DNA of 64,000 nucleotides. Origin: Candidatus Margulisiibacteriota bacterium. GTDB taxonomy: Bacteria; Margulisbacteria; Riflemargulisbacteria; GWF2-39-127. The stretch spans positions 79,515 to 143,514 of the forward strand of contig QKMY01000024.1 in NCBI GenBank assembly GCA_003242895.1, written 5' to 3'. Positions 7,790 through 17,300 of the stretch are shown here, piece after piece. Every line of letters starts with the position of its first letter. The stretch's first letter is position 1. A program made the translations under genes and the position numbers. Below the pieces are notes generated by a model. The model was not told where the DNA came from and made no database searches. It saw nothing but the letters and a program-made list of their open reading frames with translations.

Positions 7790-9322
7790 ATGGGTATGAG
7801 AATTAATTACAACGGCGCCGCGAATAATGCATGGCGAAATCTAGGAGTTTCACAAGACAAATTAACCGGATCAGTTGAGAAGTTATCCTCTGGTCTCCGT
7901 ATTAACAAAGGTGCGGACGATCCGGCAGGTTTGATCATTTCAGAACGATTAAAATCACAAATTACGGGTCTTGGGCAGGCAATTAAAAATGCTCAAGAGG
8001 CAACTTCACTTGTGCAAACTGCTGAAGGTGCTTTAACGGAAATGAATAATATGTTGAATAAGATGCGCGGTTTGGCAGTTCACTCAGCAAACTCCGGTGT
8101 TAATGATACAGATACAATTGCTGCTGACCAGAGACAGGTTGATTCAGCTCTTGATTCTCTGCAAAAAATTGCTCAGAATACGAAATATCAGTCAAAGATA
8201 TTGCTTGATGGATCATCAAGTAATGCCGCTACTTTTAGCACATCAACCTATTCAAATAGTATTTCTGCAATTGATATCCAAGGCTCTGCAGATACACAAA
8301 GCGGCAGCGTAACCTTTACACTTACGGCAAGAGCTGAGAGAGCTAATATTGTAGCCAGTGGATTTTCATCTGGTCATGCGGCTACTACACTTACTATCGA
8401 GTCGTCAGATTTTGCAGCTCAAACAATTGCTATTGCTGCAAATGCAACTGCAACAGCTACTGCAGCACAGGTTAATAACTTCTATTCTCAGACAGGCGTA
8501 TGGGCTAGTGTTACTGGTGGTAGCACCTCATCACTTTCTTTTACGTTCAGTTCATATGGTTCTGATCATAGCCTTACTGTCAAATCAAGTGCCGCAGGCT
8601 TAATTGGTGGAGCTGGGAATTCCGAATATGCAGCTGGGCAAGATGCTGATGGGTATATGGTCGGTAATTTTGCCAGTACAAATACCACCCTTCAAATGAC
8701 AGGAACTGGACTATCACTTACTGTTGACTCGAATACTACTGGCCTCACAGGAACGAAACTCACGCTTGTCGGCGCTAATGCCGGGGTTACAACTGAGCGA
8801 GCCGGAGTGGGTAACTACGGCGGTGTCGTATCTAGTACATCTGCAGTAGCAGACTTGTTCAGCGTAACCGAGGGTTCTTTGAAGTTCTCTCTTGGACAGG
8901 ATGCTAATTCCACAGAAATAAGAAGCCTGGCAATCTCTAATATGCAGGTAGCTCAATTAGGTAGTGGTGTTACCGGGCTCTCAGGAACATACAGTCTTAA
9001 CTCTATCAGAACCGGCAGTGGCTATGAGTTATCTAAGGATGCAGCTAATGCGGTTAAGATTATTGATAAGGCGATTGATGATGTTTCAATAACCAGAGCG
9101 AATCTCGGTGCGTTCCAACAGAATGCTCTTGAGACAACCATTACTACATTGTCAATTAACAAAGAAAATCTCGAATCATCTAATTCACGTATTCGAGACG
9201 TTGATATGGCACAGGAAATGATGGATTTCACAAAGAATCAGATATTAACACAAGCAGGTACGGCGATGTTAGCGCAAGCAAATCAGCTTCCTCAATCAGT
9301 TTTACAATTATTGGGAAGATAA
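7790..9322 (+). CDS. fliC: Flagellin
   Basis: This 510-residue protein is the filament subunit, exported by the flagellar apparatus. The N-terminal D0/D1 region (residues about 1-145) has the conserved LSSGLRIN and ADDPAGL segments. The C-terminal region (about 430-510) has the SRIRDVDMA-EM and QANQLPQSVLQLLG segments. Between them is a Ser/Thr/Ala-rich variable domain, which offers many possible O-glycosylation sites. I chose ATG at 7790 because AAGGAGG lies 8 nt upstream and the protein then begins as flagellins do. The longer frame from 7721 is leader sequence. Glycosyltransferase and maf-like genes nearby suggest the product is glycosylated. Confidence 0.95.
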   Translation: MGMRINYNGAANNAWRNLGVSQDKLTGSVEKLSSGLRINKGADDPAGLIISERLKSQITGLGQAIKNAQEATSLVQTAEGALTEMNNMLNKMRGLAVHSANSGVNDTDTIAADQRQVDSALDSLQKIAQNTKYQSKILLDGSSSNAATFSTSTYSNSISAIDIQGSADTQSGSVTFTLTARAERANIVASGFSSGHAATTLTIESSDFAAQTIAIAANATATATAAQVNNFYSQTGVWASVTGGSTSSLSFTFSSYGSDHSLTVKSSAAGLIGGAGNSEYAAGQDADGYMVGNFASTNTTLQMTGTGLSLTVDSNTTGLTGTKLTLVGANAGVTTERAGVGNYGGVVSSTSAVADLFSVTEGSLKFSLGQDANSTEIRSLAISNMQVAQLGSGVTGLSGTYSLNSIRTGSGYELSKDAANAVKIIDKAIDDVSITRANLGAFQQNALETTITTLSINKENLESSNSRIRDVDMAQEMMDFTKNQILTQAGTAMLAQANQLPQSVLQLLGR

Positions 9323-9375
9323 AGATAGCCGCTGATATATATATAGTATTTTGTTTTCATGTTTTTGGTTTAATG

Positions 9376-9401
9376 GTTGGGCGAGGTTATTCTCGCCCAA
9401 C
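9376..9401 (+). terminator. Strong hairpin after flagellin gene
   Basis: GTTGGGCGAG (9376-9385) pairs perfectly with CTCGCCCAAC (9392-9401) around a 6-nt loop. No U-tract follows. It may be a stability or processing hairpin that lets some transcripts continue into flaG, rather than a simple terminator. Confidence 0.6.
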
Positions 9402-9447
9402 TACAAGAAATAATGTTTAATCTGTTCTGCACAAGGAGGTGAGAGTA

Positions 9448-9828
9448 ATGAATATTGATAGCCTTAAATCAGTAGCTATTGAGGTTCCTGTATCATTAAC
9501 CAAAGAGAACGACTACGTATCAAAGAAAGAGGGTAGTGAGCCGATAACTAAAGAAAAAAACATTAGTAAAGATAACGGGAAAGCCACTAAAGATGAAGAA
9601 CCTTCAGAAATCCAAAAGGAGGTCGATAAACTTAATGTAATTATGGAAGCTATGAATCGAAAACTGGAATTCGTTGTCGATGACAGGCTAAAAAATCAGA
9701 TGGTTGTTAAGGTCGTGGATAAGGATTCCGGCAAAGTTATCAGGCAATATCCTGCGGAAGAAATGATAAAAGTAATGGCAAGAATAGAAGAAAGTATTTT
9801 AGGGGCCTTGGTAGATGATAAAGCATAA
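9448..9828 (+). CDS. flaG: FlaG family protein
   Basis: This 126-residue protein belongs to the FlaG family. Members are encoded beside flagellin and fliD and influence filament length; the mechanism is poorly known. The N-terminal half is charged and low-complexity. The conserved part is the C-terminal 75 residues: LNVIMEAMNRKLEFVVDD, followed by VKVVDKDSGKVIRQYP. ATG at 9448 is preferred because GTG at 9439 overlaps the AAGGAGG ribosome-binding site at 9433-9439. It lies between flagellin and fliD, and a U-tract terminator follows. Confidence 0.85.
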   Translation: MNIDSLKSVAIEVPVSLTKENDYVSKKEGSEPITKEKNISKDNGKATKDEEPSEIQKEVDKLNVIMEAMNRKLEFVVDDRLKNQMVVKVVDKDSGKVIRQYPAEEMIKVMARIEESILGALVDDKA

Positions 9829-9874
9829 CTTCTATTAAATAAGCCAAGAATATAGATATGTAAATTTCATTTGT

Positions 9875-9901
9875 AAACTTACGAATAGAGTAAGTTTTTT
9901 T
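9875..9901 (+). terminator. Rho-independent terminator after flaG
   Basis: AAACTTAC (9875-9882) pairs with GTAAGTTT (9890-9897) around a 7-nt loop, running into a 7-T tract (9895-9901). Confidence 0.75.
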
Positions 9902-10116
9902 GTGGTTTCTTGGGAAAATAGCTAAAAACATTGCATCCTAATTATTCCTTCAGCGGTCGCTGTGATATTTCTCTGTTCCTTTGACTTAAATCCAGATAAT
10001 TCTTTCCAAATTCCCCTGGGAATATTTTGCTGCTCTTTTTGATAAAGAGGGCATAGTTTTTGCTCGAAAAAGTTTGTACTAATCGTTCAAAACAATTATC
10101 TCGGGTTAAAATTTGC
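9902..10116. other. Intergenic stretch between flaG terminator and fliD promoter
   Basis: I see no coding frame of note here. There is a short inverted repeat ATTCCC/GGGAAT near 10010. Otherwise it is unremarkable AT-rich sequence leading into the fliD promoter. Confidence 0.4.
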
Positions 10117-10143
10117 TAAAAAATTCAAAAAAAATACCGATAA
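10117..10143 (+). promoter_or_regulatory. Sigma-28 type promoter for fliD
   Basis: TAAAAAAT (10117-10124), an 11-bp spacer and ACCGATAA (10136-10143) fit the sigma-28 consensus. The -10 element matches 7 of 8 positions and the -35 matches 5 of 8. The predicted start is near 10150, about 28 nt before the fliD ATG. Confidence 0.65.
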
Positions 10144-10177
10144 TTATAGTATAAAAAATCAACTCAAGGGGAAAAAC

Positions 10178-13100
10178 ATGGCAGGTACCTCAAGTATCGA
10201 TGGTGTAGTTACCGGGATGAAATCAAGTGATCTCATAACACAAATGCTTGAGATAGACAGCAAGCCCATGGTTGACTTGCAAACGAAAAAAACTAAAAAA
10301 TCAAACAAAATAAATGTGTGGAAGCAAGTAACGGCCAACCTGCTTAGTTTTAAGTTAGATGCCTATTCTTTATCAAGAGAAGCATTGTTTTCCGGGAAGA
10401 CAATTAGCTCAAGTGATAAGGATGTTTTAGACGCATCAGTATCTGGAACCCCAATAGACGGCAGTTATTCAATTGTTGTTAATAAACTTGCACAAGCCCA
10501 TCAGATGCTTAGCCGCGGGTACGATGATCAGGATAGTACGGCTGTCGGATCGGGGAGCGTTACCTTCGAATTTGGTAAAGGTAATCTCAATCCAAAAACT
10601 AAATTAGATTTTCTTAACGGTCAGAATGGAGTCCATCGTGGTTCTATAAAGATCACTGATAGCGCCGGCTCTTCTTCTGTTGTTGATTTATCAAATGCAA
10701 CTGAAGTACAAGAAGTTATCAACGCCATTAATACTAATAGCGCTATCGCAGTTACCGCATCCTTAAATGCTTATGGCAATGGTATTAATATTGTTGATAC
10801 CGGCGCCGGTGCTATTAAAATTGAGGAAGTAAACGGCGGATCTATGGCTAATGACCTGGGCATTAAAAAAACAGGAGTTGGATCTATAACCGGCGATGTT
10901 GTTAATTATGTTAATGCCGCTTCCAGACTGAGTCTTCTCAATGATGGAACCGGTGTGAGAACCGTTGCCGGGAATGATATTAAGATAAGTATGATAGATA
11001 ATACCAGTGTAGATATCGACTTAACCGGCGTTACCTCATTGGAAGGAGTTATAACGGCTATAAATAGTGCAAACGGTAATCTGTCTGCATCATTAGTGGA
11101 TGATGGTAATGGAAATAATGTTTTGAAAGTGATTGATTCTTCGGTCCCTGTTGCCGATGGCAAGTTTTCTATAACAGCACTTAACGGGAGCAAGGCTTTA
11201 TATGATCTCGGATTGGACGGAGTTTATTCCGGTGGGAATACGATGAACGGAAAGCGCCTCATTTCCGGGATGGACACTGTAATGCTTAAAAATCTACATG
11301 GCGGCAGTGCGAATGATCTTCTTAGCGGGGTAGATCTGTCGAATGATATGGTTTTGACTTTACATAATAATGACCTTGTTACAATTAGTTCAGCCGGGAT
11401 AGGCGGATTTGGTTCATCATCAACAATAGATGAGTTACTTACGGCTATTAACAGCGATCCTAATGCACTTCTTGGAAAGTTCAGCGCTGAGGCCGTCACT
11501 GATGAAAATGGTGTGAAAATCGGGATTAAAATAAACGATTTAACAGTTGGCGGAGGGACTCTTAGTATAGAGGAAAATGCCACAACAGATTCTATTACGG
11601 GATTGGGTATATCGGTTGCGGGGACTACAGACCTGTCGATCGATGGTCGGGAATTGCCGAAAAAGACCGGGATAGACCTCTCTAAGGATTTGTCTTTTAC
11701 TCTTCATTCCGGTAGCTTAACTATTACTTCAGACAAGTTTAACGCTTCAGAGACTTTACAGGAACTTATCACAAATATTAATGATAATTCAACGGGGAAG
11801 ATTAGAGCTGAACTTAATGACGCTGGGAATGGAATCCAAATCGTTGATTTGACATCCGGAAGTAGTTCTTTTTCAATCGCATCCAATGCAACAACCAATG
11901 CAGCTACCGGGCTGTCAATCGCAAATGCAGGAACAAGCAATTATACAATCAAAGGGGCAGACCTTGATACACGCTACATATCTGAAAATACACTTTTAAC
12001 CGGACTTAACTCCGGTGCCGGAGTGCATAAAGGGCAGATAAAAATGACTAATAAAAATGGTAATAGCGTGATTATTGATCTTTCTGCTGATTATATCAAA
12101 ACCATAGGAGATGTTATCACAAAGATCAATACCGAAGGCTCGGCTTTTTTGCTATCTGCTGCTGTTAATAGTACCGGTGATGGGATTATCATTACAGATA
12201 AGTCTGGCGGCTCTAATAATCTTGTTATCGACAACTACGGTGGATCAATGGCTAATGATTTAAATATTGCTGGGAATGCTACTGGAATAACTATAAACGG
12301 CGCATACGAATACACTATAAATGTTGCAGCCACTGATAAATTGAAAGATATTCGAGACAAGATTAATAATGCCAATATTAATGTAAAAGCTTCAATTATT
12401 AATGATGGTTCAGTTTCCGGAGCATTTAAGTTAATGATTACCAGTAAGAATTCCGGAGAAGCAGGGCAAATTGTTTTTGATGCCAATGTTTCCGGCGGAG
12501 CTGGTCTATCGATGGGTACTATCGCTAATGCTCAGAATGCTGTATTCAGTTTGGGTACTCAGGGAATTGGTTCTACTCCGAAGCTTATTGAGAAATCGTC
12601 CAATACAATTAATGATGTTTTAGCTGGGGTAACAATTAATTTGAAAAGTGTTAGTTCGACTCCTGTTACCCTGTCATTAAGCAATAATAATGCTGCGATA
12701 TCGACAGCAGTGCAGAGTTTTGTTGATTCATATAATTCCTTTATAAATATGGTCAATGAGAAGACCGCTTATGATCCTGAGACGAAAGTTGCCGGAGAAT
12801 TACAGGGAGATTATACGATTAATCAGATTAAAAACGATGTTTTTAATATGCTTACGAATACTGTGAGCGGTTTGCCGTCTACGATGAATAATATTGGAGA
12901 AGTTGGGTTGTCGTTTGGACTTGATGGTACATTGAACCTTGATAATGATCTGCTAAGTAATGCCTTGAATACTAATCTTGAAGGTGTAAAAAAATTATTT
13001 ACTTATTCTGTTAATGTGGCATCGGCGTCTAATGGTGCAACTTCCATATCTAATCCGGCAACGCCAACTGCGCCTTATACTACAGCAGGGGCAATCGATG

Positions 13101-13720
13101 GCAATACCAGCTTTGAAGATTTTGTTGACGGGTCTACGGGCTGGAAAGCTCCCGGAGGGACTGGGACTTATCTTCAGATTAATCTAGCCAGCAAATATAA
13201 ATTACAGAAATTTCAATTATACTCGCTTGATACAAGCGATATGCCAGCAGCCAGTAATTCCATAAAAAGCTTTGACTTTGATTACTGGGATTTTACTTCC
13301 AACGCCTGGAAAACTGAGAAAAGTTATTCCGGTAATGCTTCCGGTAATCTAGTTTATTATTTTTCTTCACCGATTATAACAAATAAGATAAGAATTAATA
13401 ACGCACTAGGAAATGGGGATGGGACAGCTAATATTACTGAACTGGAAGTGTCAGAATCAAGAGGCATCGGGAAAAGGATAGATGATCTTATTTCTACACT
13501 TACAGATGTTACAAACGGAAACATAGTACTTGAAACAGATTCTATTCATGAGGAACTGGATGTTCTTGATAAGCAAATTAGCGTATGGGGTGATAGACTC
13601 GCAGTTAAAGAACAACAATACAGGGACCAGTTTTCTAAAATGGAATCTGTAATGCAACAATTTAAAAGTACGAGCAACTGGTTAGGAACCCAGTTTGCAA
13701 ACCTTAGTACCGGTAACTAA
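10178..13720 (+). CDS. fliD: Oversized flagellar cap protein FliD with discoidin-like insertion
   Basis: FliD caps the filament tip and guides flagellin assembly. The N-terminal domain (residues about 1-110, SSIDGVVTGM then LI-QMLEID) and the C-terminal FliD domain (about 820-940 and 1095-1180) are both clear. At 1180 residues it is far longer than usual FliD proteins. The middle holds about six Flagellin_IN-type repeats (roughly 126-217, 243-322, 346-454, 477-564, 591-687, 706-771). Residues about 947-1092 form a separate beta-rich module resembling an F5/8 type C (discoidin) domain: AIDGNTSF, YLQINLASKYKLQKFQLYS, and TNKIRINNALGNGDG then ITELEV. Such modules often bind carbohydrate. AAGGGG precedes the ATG. 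Confidence 0.9.
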   Translation: MAGTSSIDGVVTGMKSSDLITQMLEIDSKPMVDLQTKKTKKSNKINVWKQVTANLLSFKLDAYSLSREALFSGKTISSSDKDVLDASVSGTPIDGSYSIVVNKLAQAHQMLSRGYDDQDSTAVGSGSVTFEFGKGNLNPKTKLDFLNGQNGVHRGSIKITDSAGSSSVVDLSNATEVQEVINAINTNSAIAVTASLNAYGNGINIVDTGAGAIKIEEVNGGSMANDLGIKKTGVGSITGDVVNYVNAASRLSLLNDGTGVRTVAGNDIKISMIDNTSVDIDLTGVTSLEGVITAINSANGNLSASLVDDGNGNNVLKVIDSSVPVADGKFSITALNGSKALYDLGLDGVYSGGNTMNGKRLISGMDTVMLKNLHGGSANDLLSGVDLSNDMVLTLHNNDLVTISSAGIGGFGSSSTIDELLTAINSDPNALLGKFSAEAVTDENGVKIGIKINDLTVGGGTLSIEENATTDSITGLGISVAGTTDLSIDGRELPKKTGIDLSKDLSFTLHSGSLTITSDKFNASETLQELITNINDNSTGKIRAELNDAGNGIQIVDLTSGSSSFSIASNATTNAATGLSIANAGTSNYTIKGADLDTRYISENTLLTGLNSGAGVHKGQIKMTNKNGNSVIIDLSADYIKTIGDVITKINTEGSAFLLSAAVNSTGDGIIITDKSGGSNNLVIDNYGGSMANDLNIAGNATGITINGAYEYTINVAATDKLKDIRDKINNANINVKASIINDGSVSGAFKLMITSKNSGEAGQIVFDANVSGGAGLSMGTIANAQNAVFSLGTQGIGSTPKLIEKSSNTINDVLAGVTINLKSVSSTPVTLSLSNNNAAISTAVQSFVDSYNSFINMVNEKTAYDPETKVAGELQGDYTINQIKNDVFNMLTNTVSGLPSTMNNIGEVGLSFGLDGTLNLDNDLLSNALNTNLEGVKKLFTYSVNVASASNGATSISNPATPTAPYTTAGAIDGNTSFEDFVDGSTGWKAPGGTGTYLQINLASKYKLQKFQLYSLDTSDMPAASNSIKSFDFDYWDFTSNAWKTEKSYSGNASGNLVYYFSSPIITNKIRINNALGNGDGTANITELEVSESRGIGKRIDDLISTLTDVTNGNIVLETDSIHEELDVLDKQISVWGDRLAVKEQQYRDQFSKMESVMQQFKSTSNWLGTQFANLSTGN

Positions 13721-13756
13721 GAAATTAATTAAAGATTTTTTTAAGGAGGATTGCGT

Positions 13757-14257
13757 ATGTACTCGTTAAATGTAAAAAACTATAAAAAGGTGGAAATTGA
13801 ATCAGCTAGCCAGGGTAAACTTCTATTACGTTTATTCGAAGGAGCATTGGAATTCCTCGATCTGGCAAAAGAGTATTTAAGGGAAAATGATGATGCTAAT
13901 TATAAGCATTACCTAGGACGAGCACAGGCTATCATCACTGAACTGATGGCCACACTTAATATGGATGCCGGTGGCGAAATCGCAAGAAATTTGTTTTCCC
14001 TGTACGAATTTATGCTACGCCAACTAATTGAGGCTTATCGGGATAAAAATATAGAGAATATCAATGGGGTAAGATACCTTTTATCAGGACTGAAAGAGTC
14101 TTGGGAGATCATAATCAATGGTAAAGCCAAATCAGAGGACTTTGCGCAGGCTATTGAAGACGATAATGTTGAAAATAGGATTAATATCTCAGCACGACCG
14201 GCAAATGCATACGCACAACAATCCGCAGGTATGAAGAAGATTGACTTTAGCGGGTAA
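13757..14257 (+). CDS. fliS: Flagellar export chaperone FliS
   Basis: FliS binds the flagellin C-terminus in the cytoplasm and prevents premature polymerisation. The 166-residue product is mostly helical, with the family pattern near the start (residues about 3-33: YKKVEIESAS-GKLLLRLFEGALEFL). A C-terminal tail of about 40 residues is longer than in classic FliS. ATG at 13757 sits 7 nt after AAGGAGG (13743-13749), so it is preferred over TTG at 13751. It follows fliD by 36 nt and precedes the maf-like gene by 11 nt, indicating one operon. Confidence 0.9.
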   Translation: MYSLNVKNYKKVEIESASQGKLLLRLFEGALEFLDLAKEYLRENDDANYKHYLGRAQAIITELMATLNMDAGGEIARNLFSLYEFMLRQLIEAYRDKNIENINGVRYLLSGLKESWEIIINGKAKSEDFAQAIEDDNVENRINISARPANAYAQQSAGMKKIDFSG

Positions 14258-14268
14258 GGCTCTCTTCG

Positions 14269-16161
14269 ATGGATACTTACCAAAAAAACCTTGCTATACT
14301 CCGGCGAAAGTATCCGGATATCGCAGAGGAATTAACGAATCTTAACGCCGATCACTATAAACGTATTGTATCTAGTTCTTGTGGCTATTCCAATATTCTG
14401 TTGAATGGAAGCGCCTCTATTTATTATCACGAAAATGACAATCCCAAGAACCACGCAAGCCGGTATGTTCAGAAAGTAATTGACGAAAATAACTTATATA
14501 TTAAAGATACAACGTTTTGTTTTCTTGTCGGGTTCGGGTGCGGATATTATCTGGAGGCATTATTACAGAATATGTCCTGGTTGAAGGAAATAATTGTTTA
14601 TGAACCTGATATTGAGGTATTCAAGCTTGTTATCGAAAAAATCGATATAACTCAGTTCCTTGAGCCGGATAATATTTGCTTTTTTGTAGGCGACAAGTTT
14701 TTTGCAGACTTTGGAATGCCTCATAGAGTTCATCGTTTTTTTGCCTTTGGAAATTGGCTAACAATCCTGCCACCTGAAATGATTACACTCTATCCTGATA
14801 GAGTGAGGAAAAGCCTCTCTCTTTTTGATGATACTTTGAGGTCATTAGATATTTCTCAACGGACTATGCTGGAAAAGAAGGACTATATTTCGGATAATTT
14901 TTATAATAACGTTGTTTATATGGCCTGTTTACCCTTAGTGAATGAATTATTTGGTAAGTACCAGGGAACTCCTGTAGTTTGTGTTTCTCCTGGTCCTTCC
15001 TTAATGAATTATCTTGATTTTTTGAAAGAAATCCAGAATAAAGCGTTGCTGATTTGTGTCGATGCTGCGTTGCCGGTTCTTGTGAAGAATGGTATTAAGC
15101 CGCATTTCGTTGCCGCAATGGAGCCTACGCCCCGGAAGTTTAATTGGTTCCTCGAACATGCAGATAATACTTCCGGGATTAATTTGATCTGTGGATATGA
15201 TACTTATTATAAATTGCTGGATGTATGGCAAGGTTCAAAGCTTTTGGCATTGTCAGGGAGAAAAAATTTTGCTGATGTAGCTTTATTTCGAGACACTTTT
15301 TTCCCGAATGAAGATAAACTGCCCCCAGCCTATACTGTGGCTTTATTGTGTTTTGCGGTTGCAAAAGAAATCGGGGGCAGTCCTATTGTTTTAGTTGGAC
15401 AAGACCTGTCTTATGGGATCTCTGGGACTACTCACGCTCCTGGAGCAACGAATGCTGTTTCAATCGATTACAAGCCTGATGAAAAAAACCACGCTCTTGT
15501 TAAGGTTGCTGGGCAGGAGGTAGATATAGATATAGTGACTGTGAAAGATTATGATGGTAATGATATCCCTAGTAATATGGTATTTGCTTTTTTTATTTCG
15601 ATTTTTGAAAAATATAATGCAGAGCAGCCATGCCAGGTTTACAACTTGACTGAAAAAGGTGCCTGTATCCGTGGAATTCCTAGAGTGGCGGTTTCAGATA
15701 TTGCTTGTTATTTTCAGAGTGCAATTCAGTTGAATATAACCGCTGTTGACATAATAGAAAAGACAGCGGGGATTAAGAAAGCACTCGCCCACATTAATGA
15801 CGTGATTGAAAGTAGTTACGAATTGGAAAAATGGATCGCTTTATGTAAAGGAAAATTGGAAACTATTGGCAATTGTTTTGATAAATATCTGTTTTTAGAA
15901 GAGCAGTTCCTTTGGATCTATAAACGAAGTTCTTTTTTGTATGAACTGATTTTGGTCCAGATTCCTGAACTGGTTTATAAATATAAAAGAAATATGTATA
16001 AAAATATTATGGAACTTTCAGCGCAGGAATCAACGGACTATCTTTATTCAAATAGTTGGGAATATCTATTAAGCCTGGAAACCGGTATCAGGAAGATGCG
16101 GGCTAATTTTCAGTTAGTGGTGACCCGATTCAAAGAGTTTGGCTTAATTAAGAATACCTAG
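14269..16161 (+). CDS. Maf-type motility accessory factor (DUF115)
   Basis: This 630-residue protein matches the motility-associated factor family. Members in Campylobacter and others are implicated in attaching nonulosonic acids to flagellin. The central DUF115 (MptE-like) domain is marked by VSPGPS at about residues 239-244, then LICVDAALPVL-KNGIKPHF and VGQDLSYG further on. The N-terminal part (about 85-200) has the GFGCGYYLEAL and YEPDIEVF segments typical of Maf proteins. The C-terminal 200 residues are helical. It follows fliS in the same operon. Its 3' end overlaps the convergent glycosyltransferase gene by 18 bp. The exact sugar is unknown, and no nonulosonate biosynthesis genes are in the window. 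Confidence 0.85.
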   Translation: MDTYQKNLAILRRKYPDIAEELTNLNADHYKRIVSSSCGYSNILLNGSASIYYHENDNPKNHASRYVQKVIDENNLYIKDTTFCFLVGFGCGYYLEALLQNMSWLKEIIVYEPDIEVFKLVIEKIDITQFLEPDNICFFVGDKFFADFGMPHRVHRFFAFGNWLTILPPEMITLYPDRVRKSLSLFDDTLRSLDISQRTMLEKKDYISDNFYNNVVYMACLPLVNELFGKYQGTPVVCVSPGPSLMNYLDFLKEIQNKALLICVDAALPVLVKNGIKPHFVAAMEPTPRKFNWFLEHADNTSGINLICGYDTYYKLLDVWQGSKLLALSGRKNFADVALFRDTFFPNEDKLPPAYTVALLCFAVAKEIGGSPIVLVGQDLSYGISGTTHAPGATNAVSIDYKPDEKNHALVKVAGQEVDIDIVTVKDYDGNDIPSNMVFAFFISIFEKYNAEQPCQVYNLTEKGACIRGIPRVAVSDIACYFQSAIQLNITAVDIIEKTAGIKKALAHINDVIESSYELEKWIALCKGKLETIGNCFDKYLFLEEQFLWIYKRSSFLYELILVQIPELVYKYKRNMYKNIMELSAQESTDYLYSNSWEYLLSLETGIRKMRANFQLVVTRFKEFGLIKNT

Positions 16162-17283
16162 CAAAGTTTTCATTCTATGTTCCCAGGTATGTTCTTGTAA
16201 AATAATTTCCTGAAGTGTTTTGGTAATCTTTTCACGTTCTTTCGGATGATACAAAAAGTAGCTACATTTTTCGCGAAGTTCTTCTTTTGTCCTGAATGTC
16301 GGGATAGCAACCCGGGTATCCGAAAAAAGGTATTCCAGATCAGCTCGGTAGTCAGAGAGAACAAAATTCCCGTTACCGAAACAGTCGAATATTCTCTGGT
16401 TAATTGCAGTTGTAAGCTGACCAACAGAAAAATTAAGATTAATATTAGAGTCATTGTATATGTTCATCACTTGTCGATAATCGACCGGTGGAGATATATT
16501 TGTTTTTTTGATATTCGTCCATTGGTTATTGCCAAATATTTTTATAGGAAAATGTTTGTTTAAATATGATATGCAGGTTTTTCTTAAGTAATTGCCATAT
16601 CGACTGTCCATATACCAGAAATAATCATAAAAATAATTTCCAGGATTAGCTTTTAGCATGTTTTCTAATGTAAAAATGTTGAATCCCGGATCTTTTATTT
16701 TATTATTAACAAGTTCATCGGCTGATAATTTTAATGGGGTATCTAGGTTCTTATAGCATTCAAATATTTTTGCGTCATCGACCAAGCTGCCAACAAATGA
16801 TATTTCGAACCTTTTATTTTGAGTGGATTTTTGGTCGAAGTATTCTGGAGAGGTCGCAAGTGGCAGGTAGGATACATTGTGAAATCCGAAATGGTTAAAT
16901 ATGGGAATATGCTCTCTGTCGAAGGTGAAAATATGGGCGAGATAGTTGTGCGAAAGACTTGCGAAAAAGGGGAAGTTCATCGGGAAATCGAAAAAAAATT
17001 GCACATAGGGAATTTTAAGTTTTTCGAATAAATGATCATTATTATCGGAGGCAGAGGTTTTTATTATGCCATTCAATCCAATAAAAAAAATATAATCAGG
17101 AGCAAAAAAATGTATTGCATTCAGATCTTCAGTTGAAATGTGGAAGGTATTGGTATTGTTTTTTGATATGGAGAGGCGAATAACTGTTGCACCTATTTTT
17201 ATTAAAGCTTTCTCAATACAATTAAGCATATGGGAAAATAGGCGGTTGTCTGACGGGCATAACATTATTTTTATGGAGTTCAT
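16144..17283 (-). CDS. CgeB-like glycosyltransferase, copy 1
   Basis: This 379-residue GT-B protein is one of five paralogues in the window. Shared landmarks are an N-terminal strand (KIMLCPSD), PDYIFFIG, IPYVQFFFDFP, F-REHIPIFNHFGF, YLPLATSPEYFD, SFVG, then SNINLNFSVGQLTTAINQRIFDCFGNGNFVLSDYR and the C-terminal HTWEHRM. The late INQR-FD-F/GA segment is typical of CgeB-type glycosyltransferases. ATG at 17283 is chosen because the longer frame overlaps the upstream paralogue. AAAGGAA lies 12 nt upstream. It is last in a three-gene minus-strand tandem and convergent with the maf-like gene. A role in flagellin glycosylation is inferred from position. Confidence 0.75.
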   Translation of the reverse strand: MNSIKIMLCPSDNRLFSHMLNCIEKALIKIGATVIRLSISKNNTNTFHISTEDLNAIHFFAPDYIFFIGLNGIIKTSASDNNDHLFEKLKIPYVQFFFDFPMNFPFFASLSHNYLAHIFTFDREHIPIFNHFGFHNVSYLPLATSPEYFDQKSTQNKRFEISFVGSLVDDAKIFECYKNLDTPLKLSADELVNNKIKDPGFNIFTLENMLKANPGNYFYDYFWYMDSRYGNYLRKTCISYLNKHFPIKIFGNNQWTNIKKTNISPPVDYRQVMNIYNDSNINLNFSVGQLTTAINQRIFDCFGNGNFVLSDYRADLEYLFSDTRVAIPTFRTKEELREKCSYFLYHPKEREKITKTLQEIILQEHTWEHRMKTLLGILN

Positions 17284-17300
17284 GATTATATCCGGTTCCT

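Noticed and set aside
10906..13660. Several open frames on the minus strand of fliD
   Set aside because: They are shadows of a repetitive, stop-poor coding region, with no ribosome-binding sites and no recognisable protein.
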